Assembly (NCBI RefSeq): GCF_009604455.1 | Contig: NZ_WEGL01000002.1 | Span: 1,364,923-1,428,922, forward strand | Source of the DNA: Streptomyces sp. RB17 | GTDB lineage: Bacteria; Actinomycetota; Actinomycetes; Streptomycetales; Streptomycetaceae | DNA length: 64,000 nt | Direction of reading: 5' to 3' | Part shown: positions 1 to 7,521 of the stretch, piece by piece | Position numbering within the stretch: the stretch's first letter is position 1 | How the letters are laid out: every line of letters begins with the position of its first letter | Program-made: the position numbers and the translations under genes | The notes under the pieces: generated by a model | What the model was told of the DNA's origin: nothing | The model's database searches: none | The model's input: only the letters and a program-made list of their open reading frames with translations

Positions 1-143
1 TCCAGAGCCGGTTCAACAAGACGGACTGGTCGAACTTCAACGAGGCCGACGACTACAGCCGCGCCACGAACACGGCGTACGCCGACAACACCAAGATCGC
101 CGTGTACGTCGACGGCACCCTCGTCGCCGGCGTCGAGCCGTAA
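1..143 (+). CDS. C-terminal end of a secreted enzyme with a CBM3 cellulose-binding module (partial)
   Basis: The window opens inside this gene; the reading frame runs from base 3 to the TAA at 141-143 and gives the last 46 residues. They align without gaps to the C-terminus of the xylanase encoded next door, with 34 of 46 residues identical (motif NKTDWSNF, then DDYSR and TNTAYAD), so this is the end of a family 3 carbohydrate-binding module. By analogy the missing upstream part is probably the catalytic domain of a secreted cellulase or hemicellulase, but that part lies outside the window. The two genes appear to be tandem members of a plant-polysaccharide degradation locus. Confidence 0.85.
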   Translation, partial: QSRFNKTDWSNFNEADDYSRATNTAYADNTKIAVYVDGTLVAGVEP

Positions 144-155
144 CCCCCTGCACGT

Positions 156-203
156 CCGGTGGCGGGAGGAGAAGGCCGCTCGCCGTGTCCCTCCCGCCAC
201 CGG
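156..203 (+). terminator. Long inverted repeat, probable terminator of the CBM3 gene
   Basis: Bases 156-169 (CCGGTGGCGGGAGG) are perfectly complementary to 190-203 with a 20-base loop. The structure begins 13 bases after the stop codon at 143 and precedes the next ribosome binding site. There is no U-tract, which is usual for Streptomyces terminators. Confidence 0.65.
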
Positions 204-304
204 GTCCCAGCACGCCGCCGACAGGCGCACGCGACGGCTGCCGCCGTACTGCCTCCGCCGTACCGCCTCCGGCGCACCTCGCCCACGCTGAGAAGGAGAC
301 CGCC

Positions 305-2170
305 ATGCCCTTCCCCCTGCCTCGTGCACCACGACCACGGCCGTCCGCGTCCGCCGCCAGGAAGCCGGTCCGCTCCTCCCGCGGCAAGCGGCTCGTGTGC
401 ACGCTGGCCGCCGTCGTGACCGCCGCCTCCGGGCTGCTGGCCGTCGGTGCTGCCCCTCCTGCCCTCGCCGCGGGCAGCACCCTGGATCAGCTGGCGGAGG
501 CTCAGGGCCGCTACTTCGGTTCGGCCACCGACAACCCGGAACTCACCGACACGCCCTACACCACCGTCCTGGGCAGCGAGTTCGGCATGATCACGCCCGG
601 CAACTCCATGAAGTGGGACACCACGGAGCCGCAGCAGGGCCAGTTCGACTTCAGCGGCGGCGACAAGATCGTCGACTTCGCCCAGGCCCACAACCAACGC
701 GTCCGCGGTCACACCCTGGTCTGGCACAGTCAGCTGCCCGGCTGGATGAGCAGCCTGCCTGCCGGCCAGGTCCAGGCGGCCATGGAGAGCCACATCACCA
801 AGGAAGCCAGCCACTACAAGGGCAAGATCTACGCCTGGGACGTGGTCAACGAGCCGTTCAACGATGACGGCACCTTCCGGGCCGACCCGTTCTACAACGC
901 CATGGGGGAGAAGTACATCGCGGACGCGCTGCGCACCGCGCACGCGGCCGACCCGGACGCCAAGCTGTACATCAACGACTACAACATCGAGGGCACCGGG
1001 GCCAAGGCCGACGCCATGTACCGGCTGGCCAGTGACCTGAAGAGCCAGGGCGTTCCGCTGGACGGCATCGGCTTCCAGGGACATCTGGCCATCCAGTACG
1101 GCTTCCCCACGAACATGCGCCAGAACCTGCAGCGCTTCGCCGACCTCGGGCTGGACGTCGCGATCACCGAGCTGGACGTGCGTATGCAGCTTCCCTCGGA
1201 CGCCACCAAACTCGCGACCCAGGCCGACTACTACCGGCAGGTCACCAATGCCTGCCTCGCCGTGTCCCGCTGTGCCGGCATCACGGTGTGGGACTTCGAC
1301 GACAAGTACTCGTGGGTTCCCAGCACCTTCTCGGGTCAGGGGGCCGCCTGCCTCTATGACGAGAATCTGCAACCCAAGCCCGCCTACACCGCCGTACGCG
1401 ACTCCCTGGCGCCCGGCGTGTCCGACACGACGCCTCCGTCGGCGCCGACGGGCCTTGCGGTCTCCGGCGCCACGGACACCTCGGTGTCGCTGACGTGGTC
1501 GGCGTCGACGGACAACGTGGGCGTCAGCGGCTACGACGTCTACCGGGCGGGGACGAAGGTGAGCAGCACCACCTCCACGTCCTTCACGGACACCGGCCTC
1601 GCCGCCTCCACCGCCTACACCTACACCGTCAAGGCCAAGGACGCGGCAGGGAACGTGTCGGCGGCCTCCGCCGCGGTGACGGCCACCACGCAGTCCGGCG
1701 GCGGCACCGGCACCGGGGCGTTCAAGGTGCAGTACAAGAACAACGACAGCGCCCCCGGTGACAACCAGATCAAGCCGGGAATCCAGATCGTCAACACCGG
1801 TACGGCTCCGCTGGACTTGTCCAAGGTGACCCTGCGCTACTACTTCACCGGCGAGGGCGGCGCGAGCACCTACAGCACCTGGGTCGACTACGCGGCCCTG
1901 GGCGCGGCCAACGTCACCCAGAAGGTGGTGGCGATGTCGACCCCGAAGGCGGGTGCCGACCACTACCTGGAGGTCGGGTTCACGACCGGCGCCGGTTCCC
2001 TCGCGGCGGGCAAGTCGACCGGTGACATCCAGACCCGGCTGAACAAGACCGACTGGTCGAACTTCGACGAGAGCGACGACTACAGCCGCGGCACCAACAC
2101 GGCCTACGCCGACACCACCAAGGTGACCGCGTACGTCAGCGGCACCCTCGTCACCGGCACCGAACCCTGA
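305..2170 (+). CDS. Secreted endo-1,4-beta-xylanase, GH10 - FN3 - CBM3
   Basis: This 621-residue enzyme should hydrolyse internal beta-1,4 bonds of xylan outside the cell. The start at 305 follows AAGGAG; the open frame extends further upstream but without a better start. Residues 1-56 are a long basic signal peptide ending in ALAAG. Residues 58-368 are the GH10 barrel, with the acid/base glutamate at 183 (WDVVNEPF) and the nucleophile at 289 (ITELDV). A fibronectin type III domain spans about 376-462, then a Gly/Thr linker and a family 3 cellulose-binding module at 472-619. All key catalytic residues are present. The preceding gene ends in the same CBM type, so both probably act on plant cell walls. 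No clear sugar-repressor operator was seen upstream. Confidence 0.95.
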   Translation: MPFPLPRAPRPRPSASAARKPVRSSRGKRLVCTLAAVVTAASGLLAVGAAPPALAAGSTLDQLAEAQGRYFGSATDNPELTDTPYTTVLGSEFGMITPGNSMKWDTTEPQQGQFDFSGGDKIVDFAQAHNQRVRGHTLVWHSQLPGWMSSLPAGQVQAAMESHITKEASHYKGKIYAWDVVNEPFNDDGTFRADPFYNAMGEKYIADALRTAHAADPDAKLYINDYNIEGTGAKADAMYRLASDLKSQGVPLDGIGFQGHLAIQYGFPTNMRQNLQRFADLGLDVAITELDVRMQLPSDATKLATQADYYRQVTNACLAVSRCAGITVWDFDDKYSWVPSTFSGQGAACLYDENLQPKPAYTAVRDSLAPGVSDTTPPSAPTGLAVSGATDTSVSLTWSASTDNVGVSGYDVYRAGTKVSSTTSTSFTDTGLAASTAYTYTVKAKDAAGNVSAASAAVTATTQSGGGTGTGAFKVQYKNNDSAPGDNQIKPGIQIVNTGTAPLDLSKVTLRYYFTGEGGASTYSTWVDYAALGAANVTQKVVAMSTPKAGADHYLEVGFTTGAGSLAAGKSTGDIQTRLNKTDWSNFDESDDYSRGTNTAYADTTKVTAYVSGTLVTGTEP

Positions 2171-2176
2171 TGGATC

Positions 2177-2195
2177 CCCGGTCTCCCGGACCGGG
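2177..2195 (+). terminator. Hairpin after the xylanase gene
   Basis: CCCGGTC (2177-2183) and GACCGGG (2189-2195) form a 7-bp stem with a 5-base loop, starting 7 bases after the xylanase stop. No U-tract follows. The remaining stretch to 2439 shows no recognisable gene. Confidence 0.5.
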
Positions 2196-2439
2196 AACAC
2201 CGGTGGCCAGGTCGTCGGCGAGCGGCCGCAGGACTCGGCGGGCCACGCGCGTACAGGGCGTGCGAGGCCCGCGCCAGCCGGGGGAGGGTCCAGCGTGCGG
2301 CCCAGGACCCCGCCCATGGTGGTCATCTGATGGGCCGTGAACGGCCTACCGATCCGCGTCCTGGCCTGTGGATCCGGTGGATCCCAGGTGGTGGCCTCCG
2401 CGGCGGGCGGGCTCCGCTCGTGATGCGCAGCCCGATGGG

Positions 2440-2808
2440 TCAGTCCTGCCAGTCCAACTGCGGTTCGGGGATACCTGTGGAGCGCGCGTAATCCTGCGCC
2501 TGCCGGCGGCCTTCCACTTGTCCGCGCGGGTAGCGGAAGACCTTGCCGGCGAAGACCACGAACGCCTCCGTGGCTGTGTTGTAGTTGACATACCAGCCCC
2601 CGGTCGGGGCCAGAGATGCAGCCAGTTGCTCGGCCAGACGCTCGGCGTCGGCCTCCCCGGCGGCGAAGTCCAGGAGAGTCCACTGCTGCGGCTGCTCGGC
2701 CGTCGCGCTGTTCACCTCCACTCTCGCGATCTTGGTGATGTGAAGCGGGACTCCGGTCAACTCGGCCCCGACCCTCAGACTTTCGGCGATCAGTACGCCC
2801 TCAAGCAC
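2440..2808 (-). CDS. Conserved hypothetical protein, 122 aa
   Basis: The protein begins with GTG at 2808, set by a strong GAGGAGG four bases upstream. It is soluble and acidic with no signal peptide or membrane segment. The N-terminal half looks like a beta-rich module (RVGAELTGVPLHITKIARVE), followed by a helix (ADAERLAEQLAASL) and a strand region with several aromatic residues (GGWYVNYNT, VFAGKVFRYP). Codon use is typical of the region, so it is a real gene. I do not recognise a family and no catalytic motif is apparent. It stands alone between the xylanase and a divergent gene, so context gives no function. Confidence 0.75.
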   Translation of the reverse strand: MLEGVLIAESLRVGAELTGVPLHITKIARVEVNSATAEQPQQWTLLDFAAGEADAERLAEQLAASLAPTGGWYVNYNTATEAFVVFAGKVFRYPRGQVEGRRQAQDYARSTGIPEPQLDWQD

Positions 2809-2956
2809 CGATCCTCCTCGATCTCGACGTGGTGAGAGTAGCGAGGGGTGGTGACACCAGTGACCGTCGCGCGCTGGGACTTGCCCGGCGGATCCTTGCT
2901 ACCGACGCAGGTTTACCTCTTGCCTGGGAGTCTCGGTCTTGAGGTAGAACGACGAC

Positions 2957-3430
2957 ATGGACGCCGCAGTACTCGAGCAGATGCTGGAAGAGACCTTTGA
3001 TCACGCCGTCGTGCACCACGGGTACACCAACTACATGCGTGACTACGAGGTCGTCGTCTACATGACAGCGGCTCCGAGTACGGGGATCCAGCCGTCCTAC
3101 CTGCAGTATCTCTTCCGGTACTGCGTCGAGGCTCGATGCGAGACGTCAGTACCGACCGAGACGTGGCAGCGTTCGTTGGATGACCGCCTCATCGACCATG
3201 AGACCGGTGTCGACCTCGACGGGTTCGTCTGGGGTGTGAAGTGGCATCCGATGTACCCGGGCGCAAAACTGCTTCCCCAGTCGGATGCGGCCCGCCGTTG
3301 GTCGCACACCCTTGGGATCGACTTCCACGACGTCGTCATCGAAACCAACGCTCACCGGCTGACCCTGCTCTTCTCCCACCTACAGGTCACAGAGGTCCCG
3401 GTCGGATACGCCCCATTCGTCGCGGACTGA
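2957..3430 (+). CDS. YxiG-like conserved protein, 157 aa
   Basis: This soluble protein resembles actinobacterial proteins annotated as YxiG-like: an N-terminal helix (EQMLEETFDHAVVHHG), the conserved YMRDYEVVVYM strand, WQRSLDDRLIDHE, a DGFVWGVKWH segment and a C-terminal LTLLFSHLQVTEVPVGYAPF. That recognition comes from memory of the family, whose biochemical role is unknown; some relatives sit near contact-dependent toxins as immunity candidates. No toxin gene is adjacent here. The start at 2957 has no strong ribosome binding site, so the first residues are uncertain. Confidence 0.7.
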   Translation: MDAAVLEQMLEETFDHAVVHHGYTNYMRDYEVVVYMTAAPSTGIQPSYLQYLFRYCVEARCETSVPTETWQRSLDDRLIDHETGVDLDGFVWGVKWHPMYPGAKLLPQSDAARRWSHTLGIDFHDVVIETNAHRLTLLFSHLQVTEVPVGYAPFVAD

Positions 3431-3776
3431 AGGATCAGCGTTCGCCCGTTCATGTGACTGGCTCGTCCGTCGTTCGTTCCTCTGGGCATGGGCGGGGCGA
3501 GCTCGCCAGTGGTGGCGGCCAGGACGGTGGCGGGCGTGGTGGCCTTGGATGGCTCTGGAAGCGGTTCGAGCGTGGGCGGCCGTTGCGGCAACTGGCCTCG
3601 AATGCGTTGCTCTCGGCCTCGGGAGTGCAGGCCGCGGGTGCGCTGGGAGAGGCCGGTCGGCCGAGGGCCGGGCTGTGTTGCCCTGGCCCTCGCGGCTGGA
3701 GGATCGGCCTGTGCCTTCGCGGCCGGGTGGCGTCCGTCCTCGCAGGCGCCGGCAGGGCTGGATGCCCGGAACGTTG
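3431..3776. other. Gap without a recognisable gene
   Basis: Long frames cross this stretch on both strands, but none shows a start signal or protein family and the codon bias does not single out one frame. I see no repeat or RNA structure in it. Confidence 0.5.
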
Positions 3777-4349
3777 TCAGTGGATGACGTCGAAGACCTG
3801 CTTCTGCAGGCCGTTGCTGTAGGCCTCGTGCTCGATGAGCTTGAGCTTTTGGGTGTCCTTGTCCGTGGTGCTGAACAGGCGCTTGCCGGCGCCGAGCAGC
3901 AGCGGGTGGACGAGCAGGTGGTAGCGGTCGATCAGGCCGGCGTCGGAGAGGCTGTGGTTGAGGGAGGCGCTGCCGTGGACGATGATCGGGCCGCCCTCGG
4001 TCTTCTTCAGGGCGGCGACCTCGTCGAGGGAGCGCAGGATGGTGGTCTCGCCCCAGTTGGAGACCAGCTTGTCCTCGGTGAGGGTGGTGGAGACGACGTA
4101 CTTGGGCATCGGCTTGTAGTGCGCGAACTCGGCCATGTCCGGCCAGACCGGGCTGAATGCCTCGTAGCTGACCCGGCCCATCAGGATCGCGGTGGATTCC
4201 TGCTGTTCCCGCTCCTTGATCTCGAATGCCTCGGGGACGAACTCCACCTCCTTGAAGGTCCAGCCGCTGTTGCGGTAGCCGGGTTCGCCGCCCGGCGCCT
4301 CGACGACGCCGTCGAGCGAGACGAAGGCGGTGCTGATCACAGTGCGCAT
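3777..4349 (-). CDS. Dihydrofolate reductase family protein (RibD C-terminal-like)
   Basis: The 190-residue product starts MRTVISTAFVSLDGVVEAPG, the usual opening of the RibD-C/DHFR-like fold in actinobacteria, and has the conserved ILMGRVSYEAF, KYVVSTTL, EGGPIIVHGSASL and DRYHLLVHPLLLGAGKRLF blocks. These proteins bind NADPH; most lack a proven substrate and are probably not true folate enzymes. The ATG at 4349 is chosen because AAGGA lies upstream and the homology begins there, although the frame continues to 4490. The remains of an ArsR regulator lie immediately upstream on the same strand, the usual partner of such reductases. Confidence 0.88.
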   Translation of the reverse strand: MRTVISTAFVSLDGVVEAPGGEPGYRNSGWTFKEVEFVPEAFEIKEREQQESTAILMGRVSYEAFSPVWPDMAEFAHYKPMPKYVVSTTLTEDKLVSNWGETTILRSLDEVAALKKTEGGPIIVHGSASLNHSLSDAGLIDRYHLLVHPLLLGAGKRLFSTTDKDTQKLKLIEHEAYSNGLQKQVFDVIH

Positions 4350-4489
4350 GGGATTTTCCTTGATGGTGTAGCCGCGTGGGCAGGACGGACCGATACGTGT
4401 CGGGGCCGCCGTGTGCGGCGGGAGTGTCCTGAAGGGGGGGCACGGACCGCTGCGGGTGCTGATGAGCCGGTAGTGCCGGGCGCGGGGCA

Positions 4490-4705
4490 TCAGGCGACGA
4501 GGCCGTCGGCCGCTCGATGCGTTCGTTGCCCGGCCAGGTCGGTTCGCCGTCCAGCGGTGGTAGTTGACCTTCTGCCGGGCATGGCCGCCGGCCGGCGTGG
4601 CGGCCGGCCCGGGCTCGGTCAGGGTGGCGAGGGTCCGGGACCGTATTGGGTCCGGGGCGCCTCGGTCGCGGCGGGTTCTTCGATCACAGTGACGTCCAGC
4701 ACGAC
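4490..4705 (-). pseudogene. Decayed ArsR-family regulator
   Basis: Read on the minus strand, one frame gives VVLDVTVIEEPAATEA and then stops; about 100 bases further, another frame gives RQKVNYH followed by remnants of a third block ending in DGLVA. These are the N-terminus, the recognition-helix signature and the wing of the ArsR-type HTH proteins commonly found upstream of DHFR-like or SRPBCC genes. The pieces are in order but in different frames and interrupted by stops, so the gene is dead. The intact downstream reductase has therefore probably lost its regulator. The assignment rests on motif recall rather than an alignment. Confidence 0.6.
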
Positions 4706-4719
4706 TTCAGCATCCGACC

Positions 4720-4735
4720 GACAAGTAAATTTGTC
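4720..4735. promoter_or_regulatory. Operator-like dyad upstream of the dead ArsR gene
   Basis: GACAAGTAAATTTGTC has perfect 5-base arms (GACAA/TTGTC) around 6 bases. On the minus strand it contains TTGACA (4736-4731) and lies just before the first readable ArsR codons, as expected for an autoregulatory promoter. It is notably AT-rich for this genome. Confidence 0.45.
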
Positions 4736-4850
4736 AAGGACGGAAAAGTTGTCGGAAGGCCTGGCCAGGGGGTGCGGTTGTGGCCCGGTGGTCGACCTGC
4801 CGACTGCGGCGGGGTGGCCGCAGTCGAGTGGGTCCCTCGGCCAGGTTGGC

Positions 4851-5267
4851 CGCGTGGCCTACCCGCGCCTGGAGGTCGGCCTGTATCCGGATGACCCGGT
4901 GCTGACATCGGTGGTCGGCGATCTGGCCGCCGGGAGCCCGGATTTCCGCAGCCTGTGGGCAGAACACCAAGTGCGGGACAAGACCGCGGGCACCAAGGCC
5001 TTCCACCACCCGATCGTCGGAGACCTCGAGCTCTCCTGCGAGACGCTGCGGCTGGCCGACGATCCCGCCCAGGCCCTCGTGGTCTACGCGCCCGAGTCCG
5101 GCAGCGCTTCCGCGGACTCGCTGCGACTGCTCCTGGACTGGACGGCCGACGCCCCGGCCGAAGGCATGGCCGGCGGGAACAGCTGGCGACCGCAGGGCCG
5201 TCAGCAGGTCCCGCCCCCCGTCCGGCTCCCGCCGTCCCCTGAGTCGCCTCCTCCTGAACACAGGTGA
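4851..5267 (+). pseudogene. C-terminal remnant of an MmyB-type XRE regulator
   Basis: The frame from 4851 reads RVAYPRLEVGLYPDDP, then DFRSLWAEHQVRDKTAGTKAFHHP, VGDLELSCETL and DDPAQALVVYAPESGS: the conserved MmyB-like ligand-binding domain. The helix-turn-helix half that should precede it is absent, and no start codon with a ribosome binding site opens the fragment. MmyB-type XRE regulators usually control an adjacent transporter or dehydrogenase. Here an MFS gene follows 103 bases later, so this may be its former regulator. Confidence 0.65.
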
Positions 5268-5314
5268 CGGCAACCCGGCCGGCGCGGCGGGAAGGAAACA
5301 CCTCGAAACGCTGT

Positions 5315-5330
5315 TGGACATCGCTGTCCA
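5315..5330. promoter_or_regulatory. Inverted repeat operator before the MFS gene
   Basis: TGGACATCGCTGTCCA has perfect 6-base arms and a 4-base spacer, ending 39 bases before the MFS start. It is the likely site for the TetR-type regulator encoded just downstream. A second short palindrome (AGACCGGTCT) lies at about 5339-5348. Confidence 0.5.
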
Positions 5331-5369
5331 GAATGAACAGACCGGTCTACTCAAACTAAGGACAGCGGC

Positions 5370-6698
5370 ATGCCGGAGCAGTGCACCTCGCAGGACCACG
5401 ACGTGATCACCACGCTGACGGCCGATACCGGCCCGGCCGGAGAGGAGACCGGCGGCCCGGCCCCGCTCGCCTCTCCGGCCCGGCCCGCGCAGAGAAGGTC
5501 CTCCGCAGGTGTGCTGCCTGCGCGCGTGGCCTTCTACCTGCTGGCGTCGATCATCGTGTCGTTCCTGGCGGCCTCCAGCGCTCCCACCCCGCTGTACGCG
5601 GTGTACCAGGCGGAATGGGGCTTCAGCCCGGTGACGACCACGGTGGTGTTCGGCGTCTACGCGATCGCCGTCCTCGTCTCGCTGCTCACCCTGGGACGGC
5701 TGTCGGACCATCTGGGCCGCCGCCCGGTCCTGCTCGTGGCCCTTGCCGTGCAGGTGGCCGCGATGGTGGTCTTCACGACAGCCCACGGCGTGCCGGAACT
5801 GATGATCGGCCGGGTGATCCAGGGCCTGTCCACCGGTGCCGCACTGGGCGCGGTCGGGGCCGGCATGCTGGACATCGATCGCCCCCGCGGGACCGTCGCC
5901 AACTCCTTCGCTCCCGGACTCGGCACCGCCACCGGCTCCCTGGCATCGGCCTTCCTCGTGCAGTACCTGCCCGCGCCGACACACCTGGTCTACCTGGCGC
6001 TGGTGGCCGTGATGGCGGTGCAGGCGCTGGGTGTGGCCCTGATGCGGGAGACCCTCACGCCCACCCCGGGGGCGCTCGCCACGCTGGTCCCGGACATCAA
6101 GCTGCCCCGGACCGTACGGCGCGCTGTCCTCAACGCCGCACCGGTCCTGATCGCGGTCTGGGCACTCGCGGGCTTCTACGCCTCGCTGGGCCCGGCCCTG
6201 GTGCGGACCCTCACCCACTCCACGTCGGCCGTCTACGGCGGACTGGCCCTGTTCGTACTGGCCGGCGTGGCCGCCGCCGCAACGCTCGTGCTGCGCGCGG
6301 CGCCCCCGCGCGGCGTCATGCTCACCGGGATCGGCACCCTCGTCGCCGGCGTCGCCCTGACCCTGATCGCGGTCGAGAACGGTTCCTCCGCCCTGTTCTT
6401 CGCCGGTTCGGCCGTCGCCGGCATCGGCTTCGGCAGCGGCTTCCAGGGCGGCATCCGCACCGTGATACCGCTGACCGCCGCCCACGAACGTTCCGGCGTG
6501 CTGTCCCTGCTGTACGTGGTGTCCTATCTCGGCATGGGAGTGCCGTCGGTGATCGCCGGCTACCTCGTCGTCCACGCCGGCGGCCTGCTGGCCACCGCCC
6601 GGGAGTACGGCGCGGCCGTCATCGTCCTGGCACTGCTCGCCGTGCTCGGACTGCTGACGGAACGGCGCAGCAGCCGTTCGCGGCCCGGCATTGCCTAA
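5370..6698 (+). CDS. MFS drug/metabolite exporter, 442 aa
   Basis: This is a 12-helix major facilitator protein. After a polar N-terminus of about 45 residues, the first helix runs through VAFYLLASIIVSFLAASSAP. The loop between helices 2 and 3 has the family signature GRLSDHLGRRPVLL. The ATG at 5370 follows an AAGGA site. The closest recognisable group is the actinobacterial drug:H+ antiporter type; its substrate cannot be read from sequence. The TetR gene starts 48 bases after the stop and an inverted repeat sits in front, so the pair is probably an inducible efflux unit. Confidence 0.9.
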   Translation: MPEQCTSQDHDVITTLTADTGPAGEETGGPAPLASPARPAQRRSSAGVLPARVAFYLLASIIVSFLAASSAPTPLYAVYQAEWGFSPVTTTVVFGVYAIAVLVSLLTLGRLSDHLGRRPVLLVALAVQVAAMVVFTTAHGVPELMIGRVIQGLSTGAALGAVGAGMLDIDRPRGTVANSFAPGLGTATGSLASAFLVQYLPAPTHLVYLALVAVMAVQALGVALMRETLTPTPGALATLVPDIKLPRTVRRAVLNAAPVLIAVWALAGFYASLGPALVRTLTHSTSAVYGGLALFVLAGVAAAATLVLRAAPPRGVMLTGIGTLVAGVALTLIAVENGSSALFFAGSAVAGIGFGSGFQGGIRTVIPLTAAHERSGVLSLLYVVSYLGMGVPSVIAGYLVVHAGGLLATAREYGAAVIVLALLAVLGLLTERRSSRSRPGIA

Positions 6699-6746
6699 AG
6701 TGACCGCGAGGGCCGGGCGATGGCACGAACCAGCAAGGAGGCGGCG

Positions 6747-7370
6747 ATGGTTGCCGACGGCGCCAGGGCACACGACGCGCGCACCGGGGCCAAGCCTTCG
6801 GCGCGTGAGCGTCTGCTGTCCGCGGCAAACGAACTCTTCTACGCCGAGGGCGTGCAGACCGTCGGAATCGACCGGATCATCGAACGCGCCGGGGTGGCCA
6901 AGGCCTCCCTCTACAACACCTTCGGCAGCAAGGATGAGCTGGTCCACGCCTATCTCAAGGCCCGGCACGCCGCCACATCCGCCCGCATCCTCGCCGCCCT
7001 CGAGCGCTTCGAGAACCCCCGCGACCGGCTGCTCGGCGTCTTCGACGCGCTGTCGGAGTCGTTCAAGGGCCCCAGCTACCGCGGCTGCGCCTTCATCGCC
7101 GCGAGCGCGGAGGCAGGGCCGGGAAGCAGCACGGAACGAGCCTCCAACGACTACCGGGCCTGGGTACGGGGCCTGTTCACCGATCTGGCCCGGCAGGCCG
7201 GCGTCCCCGACGCGGAGAGCCTCGGGCGCCGCCTGCACCTGCTGTACGACGGGTGCGCGGTCTCGGTACGCATGGACGGCGACCCCGGCGCGGCGGCCGC
7301 GGCCCGGGCGACCGCCGAGGTCCTTCTGGACGCCGCCCTGGCGGCGCCGAAATCCGGCCACCTGGGCTGA
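6747..7370 (+). CDS. TetR/AcrR family regulator
   Basis: The 207-residue protein has an N-terminal TetR helix-turn-helix: ARERLLSAANELFYAEGVQTVGIDRIIERAG followed by the recognition helix AKASLYNTFGSKDELV (split here for length). The C-terminal ligand domain contains GPSYRGCAFIAAS, a motif of the group related to TetR_C_37-like regulators. I place the start at 6747 because AGGAGG lies six bases before it, although the frame opens at 6720. It is co-oriented with the MFS gene and probably represses it through the dyad at 5315-5330. Confidence 0.9.
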   Translation: MVADGARAHDARTGAKPSARERLLSAANELFYAEGVQTVGIDRIIERAGVAKASLYNTFGSKDELVHAYLKARHAATSARILAALERFENPRDRLLGVFDALSESFKGPSYRGCAFIAASAEAGPGSSTERASNDYRAWVRGLFTDLARQAGVPDAESLGRRLHLLYDGCAVSVRMDGDPGAAAAARATAEVLLDAALAAPKSGHLG

Positions 7371-7459
7371 GGTGCAGGCCCGCTCGGCGCAGGAACCCGG
7401 CGACGTCGAGCAGCGTGCGAGTGCTCCAGGCGCATGGCGCAGCACGACGCCACACGCGT

Positions 7460-7494
7460 GAAGGGCCGCAGCCGCTCGGGGGCAGCGGCCCTTC
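7460..7494. terminator. Bidirectional terminator between convergent genes
   Basis: GAAGGGCCGC (7460-7469) pairs perfectly with GCGGCCCTTC (7485-7494), with an inner GCC/GGC extension after an A-A mismatch. It lies between the convergent TetR and FAD-oxidoreductase genes and could serve both. Confidence 0.75.
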
Positions 7495-7521
7495 AGGCTC
7501 ACCCCGGGCACCCGTACGGGC

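Noticed and set aside
53..2683. 876-residue minus-strand open frame over the xylanase
   Set aside because: It is the antisense shadow of the GH10 gene, produced by GC-rich third positions. The composition is Gly/Val/Arg-rich and no family is recognised.
4734..7511. 925-residue minus-strand open frame over the MFS and TetR genes
   Set aside because: It is a shadow frame: low-complexity Gly/Arg/Gln/His composition, no ribosome binding site, and it covers two well-supported plus-strand genes.
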